Below, one piece after another: positions 48,012 through 57,264 of a DNA stretch of 64,000 bases. Within the stretch, counting starts at the first letter, position 1; each line of letters opens with the position of its first letter. Position numbers and translations under genes: made by a program. The DNA lies in contig NZ_JAAMQJ010000016.1 in the NCBI RefSeq assembly GCF_013523125.1, positions 33,493 to 97,492 of the forward strand, given 5' to 3'. Under the pieces are notes generated by a model. It was not told the origin of the DNA. It was given only the letters and a program-made list of their open reading frames with translations, and made no database searches. This stretch comes from Pseudomonas entomophila (lineage in GTDB: Bacteria; Pseudomonadota; Gammaproteobacteria; Pseudomonadales; Pseudomonadaceae).

Positions 48012-49295
48012 TCAGGCGTCTGGTGCCGCCTTGGCAGGCGCTTCGCTGTTCTCGTAGATCAGCAGCGGCTGCGAGGTGCCTTCGATGACGCTCTCGTCGA
48101 TCACCACCTTGCTGACATCCTTCTGCGAAGGAATCTCGTACATGGTGTCGAGCAGAATGCCTTCGAGGATCGAGCGCAGGCCACGTGCGCCGGTCTTGCG
48201 CTCCAGAGCCTTGCGCGCGACGGCCTTGAGGGCATCGCTGCGGAACTCCAGATCGACGCTTTCCATTTCGAACAGCTTGGCGTACTGCTTGGTCAGCGCG
48301 TTCTTCGGCTCGGTGAGGATCTGCATCAGGGCAGCCTCGTCGAGTTCGTCGAGGGTGGCCAGGACCGGCAGGCGACCCACGAACTCGGGGATCAGGCCGA
48401 ACTTCACCAGATCGTCGGGCTCGACTTCACGCAGCGACTCACCGACCTTCTTGCCGTCTTCCTTGCTGCGCACCTCGGCGCCGAAACCGATGCCACCCTT
48501 GGCAGAACGGTTCTGGACGACTTTCTCCAGGCCTGAGAACGCACCGCCGCAGATGAACAGGATGTTGCGCGTATCGACCTGCAGGAACTCCTGCTGCGGG
48601 TGCTTGCGACCGCCTTGCGGCGGTACGGACGCTACGGTGCCTTCGATCAGCTTCAACAGCGCCTGCTGCACGCCTTCCCCCGACACGTCGCGGGTGATGG
48701 ACGGGTTGTCCGACTTGCGCGAGATCTTGTCGATCTCGTCGATGTAGACGATGCCCATCTGGGCTTTCTCGACGTCGTAGTCGCACTTCTGCAGCAGCTT
48801 CTGGATGATGTTCTCGACGTCTTCGCCCACGTAGCCCGCTTCGGTGAGGGTCGTGGCGTCGGCGATGGTGAACGGCACGTTCAGCAGGCGCGCGAGGGTC
48901 TCGGCCAGCAGCGTCTTGCCTGAGCCAGTAGGCCCCACGAGCAGGATGTTGCTCTTGCCGAGTTCGACCTCGTCACCTTTCTTGTCACGCTGGTTCAGGC
49001 GCTTGTAGTGGTTGTACACCGCTACGGCAAGCACCTTCTTCGCTCGCTCCTGACCAATGACGTACTGGTCCAGGATGGAGCTGATTTCTTTCGGCGAAGG
49101 CAATTTATGCGCGCTGCTCTCGGCCTGGGCTTCCTGCACCTCCTCGCGGATGATGTCATTGCACAGGTCGACGCACTCGTCGCAGATAAATACCGAGGGC
49201 CCGGCAATCAGTTTGCGTACTTCGTGCTGGCTTTTGCCGCAGAAGGAGCAATAGAGCAATTTGCCGTTGTCCTCGCCGTTACGGGTGTCAGTCAT
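48012..49295 (-). CDS. clpX: ClpXP unfoldase subunit ClpX
   Basis: 427 residues from the ATG at 49295 ([10 protein letters not shown]). N-terminal zinc-binding domain with C-x2-C pairs ([15 protein letters not shown]), AAA+ Walker A GPTGSGKT, Walker [10 protein letters not shown], and the ClpP-docking loop region IGFGAEV. It unfolds and feeds substrates to ClpP. It lies 106 bases after clpP in the same direction. Confidence 0.97.
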   Translation of the reverse strand: MTDTRNGEDNGKLLYCSFCGKSQHEVRKLIAGPSVFICDECVDLCNDIIREEVQEAQAESSAHKLPSPKEISSILDQYVIGQERAKKVLAVAVYNHYKRLNQRDKKGDEVELGKSNILLVGPTGSGKTLLAETLARLLNVPFTIADATTLTEAGYVGEDVENIIQKLLQKCDYDVEKAQMGIVYIDEIDKISRKSDNPSITRDVSGEGVQQALLKLIEGTVASVPPQGGRKHPQQEFLQVDTRNILFICGGAFSGLEKVVQNRSAKGGIGFGAEVRSKEDGKKVGESLREVEPDDLVKFGLIPEFVGRLPVLATLDELDEAALMQILTEPKNALTKQYAKLFEMESVDLEFRSDALKAVARKALERKTGARGLRSILEGILLDTMYEIPSQKDVSKVVIDESVIEGTSQPLLIYENSEAPAKAAPDA

Positions 49296-49401
49296 TCGAT
49301 CGATCCAATCCGGTAGGCTTGCAACACAAGATGAAGGCAATTGCGGGCTTTTTCAAGTCCGCAGGCAGGCGAGGACCGCCTGCCCGCTCCGACATCCGGG
49401 A

Positions 49402-50043
49402 TCAGGATGCCAGCAGTCGCTTGTCGTACACCGAGTCGACCAGGCCGTACTCGGCAGCGCGCTGGGCGCTCATGAAGTTGTCACGCTCGGTGTCGCGCTT
49501 GATGGTCTCCAGGTCCTGGCCGGTGTGATAGGCCAGCAGCTCGTTCAAGCGCGCCTTGATCGAGAGGATTTCCTGGGCATGGATCTCGATGTCGGTGGCC
49601 TGGCCCTGGAAACCGCCCAGGGGCTGGTGGATCATCACCCGCGAGTTGGGCAGGCAGTGACGCTTGCCCTTGGCACCGGCCGCCAGCAGGAAGGCGCCCA
49701 TGCTGCAGGCCTGGCCGATGCAGATGGTGGAGACGTCAGGCTTGATGAACTGCATGGTGTCGTAGATCGACATGCCTGCGGTCACCGAACCGCCCGGCGA
49801 GTTGATGTACAGATGGATATCCTTGTCCGGGTTTTCCGCCTCAAGGAACAGCAACTGCGCCACCACCAGGTTGGCCATGTAGTCTTCGACCGGGCCGACC
49901 AGGAAGATCACTCGCTCCTTCAACAGGCGCGAGTAGATGTCGTAGGCGCGCTCGCCACGAGCGGATTGCTCGACAACCATCGGGACCAGGCCGCCGGCGG
50001 CCTGGATGTCAGAACTCTGCTGAATGTAAGAATTGCGGGACAT
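49402..50043 (-). CDS. clpP: ATP-dependent Clp protease proteolytic subunit ClpP
   Basis: 213 residues from the ATG at 50043 (MSRNSYIQQ); the longer frame runs into the hairpin upstream. Catalytic Ser in [11 protein letters not shown] and His in [10 protein letters not shown], with the Asp later. It forms the tetradecameric peptidase used by ClpX and ClpA. The N-terminal propeptide of about a dozen residues fits the family. Confidence 0.97.
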   Translation of the reverse strand: MSRNSYIQQSSDIQAAGGLVPMVVEQSARGERAYDIYSRLLKERVIFLVGPVEDYMANLVVAQLLFLEAENPDKDIHLYINSPGGSVTAGMSIYDTMQFIKPDVSTICIGQACSMGAFLLAAGAKGKRHCLPNSRVMIHQPLGGFQGQATDIEIHAQEILSIKARLNELLAYHTGQDLETIKRDTERDNFMSAQRAAEYGLVDSVYDKRLLAS

Positions 50044-50073
50044 GTCCTGCGCTCGCTCCCAAATAGTCATGGC

Positions 50074-50112
50074 TTGAAAACACACAAGCCAGCGCGAAGG
50101 CTGGCTTGTGTG
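50074..50112 (-). terminator. Hairpin between tig and clpP
   Basis: A 13-bp perfect stem, CACACAAGCCAGC with GCTGGCTTGTGTG around a six-base loop, followed on the minus strand by TTTTCAAG. It is a terminator or partial attenuator that lets clpPX be expressed separately from tig. Confidence 0.75.
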
Positions 50113-50133
50113 GACTTCCTACAAAGAAGGCGA

Positions 50134-51447
50134 TCACTCAGCGTCGGCAGGTGCCTGTGCTGGTTTGACGGCTTCCTCGTACGAGACCGACTTGTCGGTC
50201 ACAGTAGCTTTCTGCAGGACAGTATCTACAACTTGCTCTTCAAGCACAACCGAGCGGACTTCGTTCATCTGCTGGTCGTTCTTGTAGTACCAGGCGATGA
50301 CCTGCTCTGGTTCCTGATAGGCCGAAGCCATCTCTTCGATCATGGCGCGCACGCGAACGTCGTCAGGCTTGAGCTCGAACTGCTTGACCACTTCGGCGAC
50401 GATCAGGCCCAGGACCACGCGGCGCTTGGCCTGCTCTTCGAACAGTTCAGCCGGCAGTTGCTCAGGCTTGATGTTGCCACCGAACTGTTGAACGGCCTGC
50501 ACGCGCAGACGGTTGACTTCGTTCTCCAGCAGCGCCTTCGGTACGTCGACCGGGTTGGCGGCCAGCAAGCCGTCCATGACCTGGTTCTTGACCTTGGTCT
50601 TGATCGCCTGACGCAGCTCACGCTCCATGTTCTTGCGAACTTCGGCGCGGAAGCCTTCCAGGGACGATTCCTTGATGCCGAACTGGGCGAAGAAGGCTTC
50701 GTTCAGCTCAGGCAGCTGAGGGGCGGAGACGCTGTTGACCTTGACGGTGAATTCGGCAGCCTTGCCGGCCAGGTCGAGGTTCTGGTAGTCCTCGGGGAAG
50801 GTCACGTTCAGCACGCGCTCTTCACCGGCCTTGGCGCCGACCAGGCCGTCTTCGAAGCCTGGGATCATGCGGCCCGAACCCAGCACCAGCTGGGTACCGG
50901 TGGCCGAACCACCGGCGAAGGCCTCACCGTCGACCTTGCCGACGAAATCGATGTTCAGCTGGTCTTCGCTCTGCGCTTCGCGCTCGACCGCTTCGAAGCG
51001 CACGTTCTGCTTGCGCAGCACTTCGAGCATGTTGTCCAGGTCAGCGTCAGCCACTTCGGCCTCGAGGCGCTCGACGTTGATGGAGTCGAAACCGGCAACG
51101 GTGAACTCGGGGAACACTTCGAAGGTGGCAATGTATTCCAGGTCCTTGCCTTTCTCGAAGACCTTGGGCTCGACGGCAGGTGCGCCGGCGGGGTTGAGCT
51201 TCTGCTCGACCACGGCTTCGTAGAAGGTGGCCTGGATCAGGTCGCCCAGGGCTTCCTGGCGCGCGGCCTCTTCGTAACGCTGACGAATCACGCTCATCGG
51301 CACCTTGCCTGGACGGAAACCAGGCACCTTGGCGCGACGGGCAGTCTGCTGCAGACGCTTGTTGACTTCGGTCTCGATGCGCTCGGCAGGCACGCCGATG
51401 GTCATGCGGCGCTCGAGCGCAGACGTGTTTTCAACAGAAACTTGCAT
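50134..51447 (-). CDS. tig: Trigger factor (ribosome-associated chaperone)
   Basis: 437 residues from the ATG at 51447 (GAGGAAT upstream). Ribosome-binding loop motif [15 protein letters not shown], an FKBP-type PPIase domain around [21 protein letters not shown], then a helical chaperone cradle. Position before clpP-clpX is conserved across bacteria. Confidence 0.97.
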   Translation of the reverse strand: MQVSVENTSALERRMTIGVPAERIETEVNKRLQQTARRAKVPGFRPGKVPMSVIRQRYEEAARQEALGDLIQATFYEAVVEQKLNPAGAPAVEPKVFEKGKDLEYIATFEVFPEFTVAGFDSINVERLEAEVADADLDNMLEVLRKQNVRFEAVEREAQSEDQLNIDFVGKVDGEAFAGGSATGTQLVLGSGRMIPGFEDGLVGAKAGEERVLNVTFPEDYQNLDLAGKAAEFTVKVNSVSAPQLPELNEAFFAQFGIKESSLEGFRAEVRKNMERELRQAIKTKVKNQVMDGLLAANPVDVPKALLENEVNRLRVQAVQQFGGNIKPEQLPAELFEEQAKRRVVLGLIVAEVVKQFELKPDDVRVRAMIEEMASAYQEPEQVIAWYYKNDQQMNEVRSVVLEEQVVDTVLQKATVTDKSVSYEEAVKPAQAPADAE

Positions 51448-51618
51448 GGATATTCCTCGTTGCACAGACGTTAGCCGGCGATAGCCCGACTCCAGAATCA
51501 AGGGCAGGCATTCTAGTGACTCGCGAACCAGAAGTCACCCCATCCGAAACGACAGGAAACGCATGGGAAGTCATTTGCCAGCCCCGCCCAGAACAGGTCG
51601 TCCTGACGGGCCGTTCTG

Positions 51619-51924
51619 TCAGGGCGCCACCGAGTCCAGGTCATTGGCTTCGCAGTAGGCTTCCCAGTCGACACCCAGGGCCTCGGCCACCTCACGGTGC
51701 ACGCTCAGGCGCAGGGCCTGCAGCTGCTCGGGCGATTCTGCGATCAGTTGCAGGGTCAGTTCCCACGGCTCCAGCCCCTGCTCGGCCGCAGCATCCTCGA
51801 AGGCCCATTCGATCTGCTGAGCCTGCTCTTGGGCGTCCAACTGGGCGATCTCCTCGCGCAACTGGGGATGGGCTTCGGCGAAGCGGCGCAGTGCCAAGGC
51901 CTTGGTGTCTTGAGTGATGTCCAT
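51619..51924 (-). CDS. Small conserved-looking acidic protein (DUF6388-like?)
   Basis: 101 residues from the ATG at 51924 with AGGGGA nearby. All-helical, acidic and Gln/Leu-rich (AHPQLREEIAQLDAQEQAQQ, GLEPWELTLQLIAESPEQLQAL). No export signal. I think it belongs to a Pseudomonas-specific DUF of this type, but the number is uncertain. Confidence 0.7.
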   Translation of the reverse strand: MDITQDTKALALRRFAEAHPQLREEIAQLDAQEQAQQIEWAFEDAAAEQGLEPWELTLQLIAESPEQLQALRLSVHREVAEALGVDWEAYCEANDLDSVAP

Positions 51925-52027
51925 GTGAGTCCCCTGTGGCCGGCCTGGGGCCGGCATTTCAAACGGTCGGAATCTATCAGTTTCCAGGCCGCTGGCAAGG
52001 GGCAGCTCGCGCGGCTGCCGTCGAGCC

Positions 52028-52252
52028 TCAGGGAGCCTCGGGGCCGGACGCTTCGACAGCCGGTGGCTCTAGCACCAGCACCCCCAGGTGACTGGCCACC
52101 CCGAGCACGAGAAACGCCACCATCCAACCCGCCAGGCAGCCCATCACATGACGCCTGACGAACCCTCGCCCGGACCGGCGCAGCGACGCGGCGAGCCCCC
52201 ACCACACCAGCGCGAACGCCAGGGCTGCCAAGAGAACGATGATGAAGGTCAT
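52028..52252 (-). CDS. Small two-helix membrane protein
   Basis: 74 residues with helices at about 3-23 (FIIVLLAALAFALVWWGLAA) and 38-62 (CLAGWMVAFLVLGVASHLGVLVL) joined by a basic loop (SLRRSGRGFVRRH) and ending in an acidic tail. The positive loop predicts a hairpin with both ends outside. The ribosome binding site is weak. Unrecognised. Confidence 0.6.
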   Translation of the reverse strand: MTFIIVLLAALAFALVWWGLAASLRRSGRGFVRRHVMGCLAGWMVAFLVLGVASHLGVLVLEPPAVEASGPEAP

Positions 52253-52298
52253 GGGAACACGCTCGCAGCCGCAGGTCGCACCGACAGATTCGCCGTCT

Positions 52299-52625
52299 TC
52301 ATGGACGCGCGGGAACCGGTGACGACACGGGATTCAGGAAGGCCAAGTGCGGCGGCTCCGCCAGCAACGCCTCACTGCACCCAAGAAACCGCTGGAAATG
52401 CTCGGAGGCCACGTGCGCGTCGAAGGCCTCCTGATGCAGGAAAGCCTCGCGCATGTAGAAACAGCCAGGTACATCCTGGCGTTCGAACAGCATGTAATCC
52501 AGGTTGCCGGGCTCGGCGCGGGTCGGCTCGACCAGCGCCAGCAAGGCGGCCTTGAGTGCGTCGGCCTGTCCGGCCTTGGCCGTGAGCGTGGCCAGCAGCA
52601 CGATGGATGAGGTGTGTTCGGTCAT
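52299..52625 (-). CDS. Antibiotic biosynthesis monooxygenase (ABM)-fold protein
   Basis: 108 residues from the ATG at 52625 with AGGAG upstream. A single ABM ferredoxin-like domain: SIVLLATLTAKAGQADALKAALLALVEPTRAEPGNLDYMLF, then FYMREAFLHQEAFDAHVASEHF. The last motif with the His is standard for putative quinol monooxygenases such as YgiN. It is downstream of the alcohol dehydrogenase in the same direction. Confidence 0.85.
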   Translation of the reverse strand: MTEHTSSIVLLATLTAKAGQADALKAALLALVEPTRAEPGNLDYMLFERQDVPGCFYMREAFLHQEAFDAHVASEHFQRFLGCSEALLAEPPHLAFLNPVSSPVPARP

Positions 52626-52704
52626 GCAGACTCCTTCGATTCTATGGGCCGAGCGAGGTGAGACCTGACGGAGCCGAGGGCGCCAGCCAGGCCGCATTCT
52701 GGAC

Positions 52705-53712
52705 TCAGAAACCTTCGAGCACGATTTTGCCGCGCGCTTTGCCGCTTTCCAGTACCGCATGGGCGCGGCGCATGTTGGCGGCATTGATGGCACCGAAGTG
52801 CTCGCCCAGCGTTGTGCGCAGGATACCCTGATCGATCAGCTGTGCCACGCGCTCGAGCAGATGATGCTGCTGGATCATGTCCGGCGTCTCGAACAGCGAG
52901 CGGGTGAACATCAGCTCCCAGTGCAGCGACAGCGACTTGCGCTTGAGCGGCATGACATCCAGCACCTGCGGGTCATCGATCACTGCGAGTCGACCTTGTG
53001 GGCGCAGTGCCTCGATCAGTTGCGGCAGGTAGTAGTCGGTATGGGTCAGGCTCGCGACGTGACTGACGTGCTCGATGCCCAGCGCCTGCAATTGGGGAAG
53101 CAGGGGTTGGCCATGGTCGATCACGTGGTGGGCGCCCAGCTCGCGGACCCACTCGGTGGTCTGTGGACGCGACGCCGTCCCGACGACCGTCAGCTGGGTC
53201 AGCTGTCGGGCCAGTTGCACCAGCATCGAACCGACGCCACCGCCGGCGCCCATGATCAACAGGACATCCCCTTCCCCACCGCCCTCGGCGACGCCCAGGC
53301 GATCGAACAGCAACTCCCAGGCGGTGATCGAGGTCAGTGGCAGCGCGGCGGCTTCGGCAGCGCCGAGGGTACGCGGCTGATGCCCGACGATGCGCTCGTC
53401 GACCACATGGTACTGGCTGTAGCTGCCGGGACGGGCGATCGAGCCTGCGTAGTAGACGGCATCGCCCGGCACGAACAGGGTCACCTCGGCGCCGACCTCA
53501 CGCACGATGCCCGCCGCGTCCCAGCCAAGTATTTTGGGCTCTTGAGTGAAAGTACCGGCCCGCACCTTGGTGTCCACCGGGTTGACCGCCACCGCGCTCA
53601 CTTCGACCAGCACATCGCGTGGGCCAGGTGTCGGCATGGGCAGCGTAATGTCCTGCAGAGCTTCAGGGTCTTCGATGGGCAGGCCGTGCTGGGTGAAACT
53701 GATGGCTTTCAT
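52705..53712 (-). CDS. Zinc-type alcohol dehydrogenase-like (MDR) quinone reductase family
   Basis: 336 residues from the ATG at 53712. GroES-like N-terminus (MKAISFTQHGLPIEDPEAL), NADPH motif LLIMGAGGGVGSMLVQLARQL. The usual catalytic and structural zinc cysteines are absent, so it is a zinc-independent medium-chain reductase related to TIGR02817. It diverges from a LysR gene 107 bases away, the likely regulator. Confidence 0.88.
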   Translation of the reverse strand: MKAISFTQHGLPIEDPEALQDITLPMPTPGPRDVLVEVSAVAVNPVDTKVRAGTFTQEPKILGWDAAGIVREVGAEVTLFVPGDAVYYAGSIARPGSYSQYHVVDERIVGHQPRTLGAAEAAALPLTSITAWELLFDRLGVAEGGGEGDVLLIMGAGGGVGSMLVQLARQLTQLTVVGTASRPQTTEWVRELGAHHVIDHGQPLLPQLQALGIEHVSHVASLTHTDYYLPQLIEALRPQGRLAVIDDPQVLDVMPLKRKSLSLHWELMFTRSLFETPDMIQQHHLLERVAQLIDQGILRTTLGEHFGAINAANMRRAHAVLESGKARGKIVLEGF

Positions 53713-53818
53713 AGGCACTCGTCGCTGAATGTGATGTGATTGACCCACGCAGTATGACTGCCAGGTCGCTCGTCAAACAGGCGCCAGAGGCGCAAACACT
53801 TTCACACCGGGAATGACA

Positions 53819-54805
53819 ATGATCCGCTTCAACGATCTGGAAATCTTCGTTCGCAGCGCCGCGCTCGGCAGCTTCACGGCAGCAGCGCTGGAGGCCGGCT
53901 TGCTGCCTGGCCAAGCGGCCGAAGCGGTCAAGCGCCTGGAGCGCGAACTGGATGTACGATTGTTCGCCCGCACCACCCGCAGCCTGCGCCTGACCGCCGA
54001 GGGTGAACAGTACCTGCCTTCGGCCCTTACGGCGCTCGAGGCCCTCCAGCGCGGGCGCGACGACCTGCGACGCGATCCGGCGCAGCTGCAAGGCACCCTG
54101 CAACTGTCTGCGCCCTCCGACCTGGGACGCAACCTGCTGCTGCCCTGGCTCACGGACTTTCGCCGCGAGCACCCCCTGCTGCATCTCAGGTTCTTGCTGT
54201 CGGACCAGCGCGTGGACCTGTTCCGCGATCCCGTGGACATCGCCATTCGCTATGGCCTGGACGTCGATGCCTCCTATGTCGCGCTGCCCCTGGCGCCGCG
54301 CAACCGCAAGGTGCTGGTGGCCTCGCCACATTACCTGGCGCGCCACGGGCAGCCGCATGCGCCCGAGGATTTGCGCGACCACCAGTGCCTGCTGTACATG
54401 CAGCAGGGCCGCCTCTACGACAAGTGGCGATTGGGCGCGGAGACGGTACAGGTCGGCGGCACCCTGCTGAGCGACGACGCCGACGTCGCCCGGCGCTGGG
54501 CCGTCGCTGGCGAAGGCATCACCTACAAGTCCTGGCTGGACGTCAGCGACGACGTACTGGCCGGGCGCCTGGTGCTGCTCATGTCGGACCACCCAGGCCC
54601 CGCCCTGCCCTTGAGCCTGGTCTGCCCGCATCGCAAGCAGCTCTCGCCCACGGTGACGCGCCTGCACGCCTGGCTGTCCGAGCGCTTCGCCGGGCTGCCG
54701 GGCCCTGACGATGCGACTTCATCCACGCGCCAGCCAGGCCACGTCGATGCCTTTGCCCAGCACACGCCGCATCGACGCGGGTGTGCTGGGCAAAAGGATC
54801 GATGA
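53819..54805 (+). CDS. LysR-family regulator of the divergent dehydrogenase
   Basis: 328 residues from the ATG at 53819 (CGGGA upstream; an alternative ATG is two codons earlier). Winged helix about 3-62 (MIRFNDLEIFVRSAALGSFTAAALEAG), substrate-binding domain about 90-290. The last 30 residues (after GLPGPDDA) are low-complexity and lie over a strong hairpin at 54752-54794. The original stop may therefore have been lost or the tail newly acquired at the edge of the mobile region. Confidence 0.85.
   Translation: MIRFNDLEIFVRSAALGSFTAAALEAGLLPGQAAEAVKRLERELDVRLFARTTRSLRLTAEGEQYLPSALTALEALQRGRDDLRRDPAQLQGTLQLSAPSDLGRNLLLPWLTDFRREHPLLHLRFLLSDQRVDLFRDPVDIAIRYGLDVDASYVALPLAPRNRKVLVASPHYLARHGQPHAPEDLRDHQCLLYMQQGRLYDKWRLGAETVQVGGTLLSDDADVARRWAVAGEGITYKSWLDVSDDVLAGRLVLLMSDHPGPALPLSLVCPHRKQLSPTVTRLHAWLSERFAGLPGPDDATSSTRQPGHVDAFAQHTPHRRGCAGQKDR
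54752..54794. repeat. 14-bp perfect inverted repeat at the end of the LysR gene
   Basis: TTTGCCCAGCACAC (54752-54765) and GTGTGCTGGGCAAA (54781-54794) flank a 15-base loop. On the plus strand AAAAGG follows, not a T-run. It could end the convergent GH5 transcript or mark the boundary of the element. Confidence 0.6.
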
Positions 54806-54860
54806 TGCGCGCCCGATCAGCGGGCGGAACACCCCTGATCAGGGTGCTCCGCCTACTCTT

Positions 54861-56030
54861 TTACGAGGCCGAGTAGTTCCAGTGACTCAAGCGCTGGGAG
54901 AAGTACGGCGTGACCAGAGCGACCGTCGCCGCCTGATCGGCCCGCTCGAGGCTCATCTTCTCGGTATCCGAGCCGGGACCGGTGATCCACAGCGTGGCAG
55001 GCACCTTCTGCACCTTGAGCACGTCCAGCAGGTTCTTCAGGGCCGTACGACCTGCGTCGGTACTGGGGATACCCACCTCACCGATGAACAGCGCCATGTT
55101 GTGGTCGCTGGCATAGGTGAACATCGGGCCGAACACTTTTTCGGTGAACACGTTGGCCGCGATCTTCGTGTTGTCGCCCTCATAGGCGCCACTGGAGCTG
55201 TCATTGACGTCACCATAACCGTGCACCTCCCACACGATGGCATTGGCCGGATCGACGATGCGCGCCTGCAGGTCACCGGAGTATTTCTCCCAGTTTCGCG
55301 CGCTGGCGTATTGCAGACCGCAGATGAAGACAGGCTTGCGCGAGCTGTTGCGCAGGTTTCTCAACACGGTGTTCATGGTGTTGATGTACAGCGTTTTCAT
55401 GTCCTCGACCGTGATGTAGTCCGTGGCACCAGGGAGGGTTTGGGCGTAGGGTTCATTGCCCAGCCCCCAACCCAGCACCATCGGGTCGTCGCACGCCTGC
55501 ACCAGCTTCTGGTGGAAGTTGGCCAGGTGCACGGCAGACCAGGCCGCGCCACTGATGCTGTTGCTGTCATTGATCAGGACAGGCTCGGTGGCCTTCCACC
55601 GATTGCCCTGGTTACCGGCCTGATTGGCCGGCAGCAGGCGCCCGGTCAAGGCACCATTGGCCGTTTCATAGCGCATCAGGCGCATGTAGTGGTGAGGGTC
55701 CGGGATGATCTTCGCCTCGCCATTGGAGTCCTCGCGGATCCAGCCCAGCATTTCCTTCCATTTGCTGACGAAGGTGGTGTCCAGGCTGGCGCCCTGCCCA
55801 GGCAGGCCTTCATGGGACAGGTTGATGGCACGCTGCACCTCGAACGGGAAGCGAATCAGACGCACGCCACGCTGCTTGACCCACAACCTGATGGTGTCGC
55901 GCGTCGGCCAGAAGTAATGGGTGCCCGCCTCGTCCGGCACGATCTGCCGTGCGTTGGCATGGGAGCCCAGGTTGATCCCCAACAGGGGAATGTTGGTCAG
56001 GGTGTTGAGACCGGTGCTGGAATTAGCCAT
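54861..56030 (-). CDS. Glycoside hydrolase family 5 protein
   Basis: 389 residues. TIM-barrel GH5 motifs: RLIRFPFE, acid/base Glu193 in GLGNEPY, WEVHGYG (His270) and nucleophile Glu318 in FIGEVGIP. The family hydrolyses beta-1,4 glucans, mannans and related polysaccharides. No signal peptide, unlike most bacterial cellulases. That and the setting among phage genes suggest a virion- or lysis-associated depolymerase, or cargo. Its start overlaps the stop of a com-like gene by eight bases, so it may be under Com-type translational control. Substrate unknown. Confidence 0.85.
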   Translation of the reverse strand: MANSSTGLNTLTNIPLLGINLGSHANARQIVPDEAGTHYFWPTRDTIRLWVKQRGVRLIRFPFEVQRAINLSHEGLPGQGASLDTTFVSKWKEMLGWIREDSNGEAKIIPDPHHYMRLMRYETANGALTGRLLPANQAGNQGNRWKATEPVLINDSNSISGAAWSAVHLANFHQKLVQACDDPMVLGWGLGNEPYAQTLPGATDYITVEDMKTLYINTMNTVLRNLRNSSRKPVFICGLQYASARNWEKYSGDLQARIVDPANAIVWEVHGYGDVNDSSSGAYEGDNTKIAANVFTEKVFGPMFTYASDHNMALFIGEVGIPSTDAGRTALKNLLDVLKVQKVPATLWITGPGSDTEKMSLERADQAATVALVTPYFSQRLSHWNYSAS

Positions 56031-56226
56031 GGGGTATTACCTCGAATAGATGAGTGGTCAGGGGCAGTCGGGCTGCTCCGTCTGCGCTCGATGGCGCTGG
56101 CTCAAGGCTCGAGGCCTTCGCATGATTCAAGGTCCGGCAGCGGGAACACTTGATCTGGAACTCGGTGAACTCGCCCACCCGGGCGAGCAGGCGGCCGCAA
56201 TGGCCGCAACGGTAGTCGTTGAGCAT
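56023..56226 (-). CDS. Mu Com-like zinc-finger translational regulator
   Basis: 67 residues from the ATG at 56226 (AAGGTT upstream). The Com zinc finger is clear: YRCGHCGRLLARVGEF then IKCSRCRTLNHAKA, four cysteines in C-x2-C pairs. In phage Mu, Com binds the com-mom mRNA and opens the mom start for translation. Here the gene that overlaps com is not mom but a GH5 glycosidase. The gene lies next to the tail remnant, consistent with prophage origin. The C-terminal tail after residue 40 is longer than the finger and Pro/Ser/Ala-rich. Confidence 0.85.
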   Translation of the reverse strand: MLNDYRCGHCGRLLARVGEFTEFQIKCSRCRTLNHAKASSLEPAPSSADGAARLPLTTHLFEVIPHG

Positions 56227-56362
56227 GGTGTGCAACCTTGCATGAGGGAAGGACGAGCGCGTACGGCGACGCACTGCGATAGCCCGGCGGGCCTGACAGT
56301 GTCGGAGCGGATGTGTACACGGGGATTGCGCAGGACGGTAGAGCGCGATGTTTTGCAGGCAC

Positions 56363-56392
56363 AAAAAAACCGGCTCGGCGGCCGGTTTTTTT
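56363..56392. terminator. Bidirectional intrinsic terminator upstream of com
   Basis: AAAAAAACCGGC, TCGGC, GGCCGGTTTTTTT. Strong stem with A and T runs. It insulates the com-GH5 unit from the remnants to the right. Confidence 0.88.
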
Positions 56393-56544
56393 GATGAACC
56401 GCATGGAGGCGGATCTCTAGGAGTGGGGAAATACTGCCACCAGCCGCACGGAAGTGCAAGGGGGCATCAACGAAATTGTGCAGGTTGCCGACCCAAGGGC
56501 AGATGGGCTGGTCAACTTTTTCCAGACACCGCAATCGGTGATTT

Positions 56545-56703
56545 TCAGGCCATTTGCCGTTCGTACTGGTTGGGCGGCAGATAGCCCAGTGTTGAGTGCA
56601 GTCGGTTCTGGTTGTAAAACCTCACGATATAGTCCGTGACATCCCTGATCGCTTCACCGTGATTGGCGTAGTCCTTGCGCCAGGTACGCTCCAGCAGCCC
56701 ATC
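56545..56703 (-). mobile_element. IS3-family transposase C-terminal fragment
   Basis: Read on the minus strand the last 49 codons of an IS3-type OrfB are intact to the stop at 56545. They include DVTDYIVRFYNQNRLHSTLGYLPPNQYERQMA, the typical HSTLGY motif. The catalytic DDE domain upstream is gone; the frame breaks where gpS sequence begins. The left part, with TGGAAAAAGTTGACC, probably is the IS end. Not active. Confidence 0.85.
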
Positions 56704-56721
56704 TGAAAGCGCGAGGTGACA

Positions 56722-56922
56722 CAGCGGGCGCGACCGTTGGCTTCACCGGCCAAGTCGCCCGTATCACCAAGGTTCACCAGCAAGGCTGGCGAGACCGTGC
56801 GCAACGCGGTGCGCCGCCGGTGGAGTACGCGCGGCGAATGTTGCTGGGTTTCACCGACCAAGAGCTGGAAACGATCCGCAACACCTTGCTGAATCACCTG
56901 TCTATTTGGGGGTGCAGGGTAT
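56722..56922 (+). pseudogene. Phage tail completion protein gpS fragment (P2-like)
   Basis: The plus frame encodes GATVGFTGQVARITKVHQ, then PPVEYARRMLLGFTDQELETI and LLNHLS, the C-terminal half of the virion morphogenesis/gpS family. The N-terminal half is missing, cut by the IS3 fragment. It is therefore part of a P2- or R-pyocin-like tail module now decayed. Confidence 0.8.
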
Positions 56923-57028
56923 GCTACCCTCCGCTCGCCTTGGCCGTTGTTCGACACCCATCTGCTAATATAACGGCAGACCTTCAGGCCAGACCTTCAG
57001 GCCAGGCCTGAAACAGAGGAGTTCTAGC

Positions 57029-57244
57029 ATGAGCGACAAAACTGTGTGGGAAACCCTTTTGCAAGCGGTCTGGAAACCGTCCGAAGAGTCGTTGGCCATC
57101 GCCAGACAGCTCAACGAAGTCGCCGAACAGGTGCAGGTCAGCGACCATGGCGCGGTCTCGATTTCGACCCTCAGCACGCTTCGTGATGCCGAATTCGCCA
57201 AAGCCTGCCAGGTTGCCAAGGCTGCCATCTCGAACTCTCATTGA
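57029..57244 (+). CDS. Small unrecognised protein, first of a two-gene insert
   Basis: 71 residues with an excellent GAGGAG before the ATG. Soluble helical protein (MSDKTVWETLLQAVWKP, SLAIARQLNEVAEQVQVSDHG, LRDAEFAKACQVAKAAI). A promoter-like TAATAT and the 13-bp tandem repeat lie upstream. Twenty bases after it starts a membrane protein gene. Located between tail genes gpS and gpV, so it is inserted cargo. Function unknown; small regulator or antidote are possibilities. Confidence 0.65.
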   Translation: MSDKTVWETLLQAVWKPSEESLAIARQLNEVAEQVQVSDHGAVSISTLSTLRDAEFAKACQVAKAAISNSH

Positions 57245-57264
57245 TCGGCATCACCAGGTAGCGC

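Larger units (their letters stand above)
56227..57028. other. Junction region of remnants
   Basis: About 800 bases without an intact gene. It contains the com promoter, the terminator, about 150 bases of unassigned DNA, an IS3-family fragment, a gpS fragment and then a promoter with TAATAT at about 56967. Just before 57003 there is a tandem 13-bp repeat (CAGACCTTCAGGC twice). Confidence 0.7.

Noticed and set aside
49261..51474. Open frame of 737 codons on the plus strand
   Set aside because: Runs antisense through clpP and tig, both of which are unmistakable.
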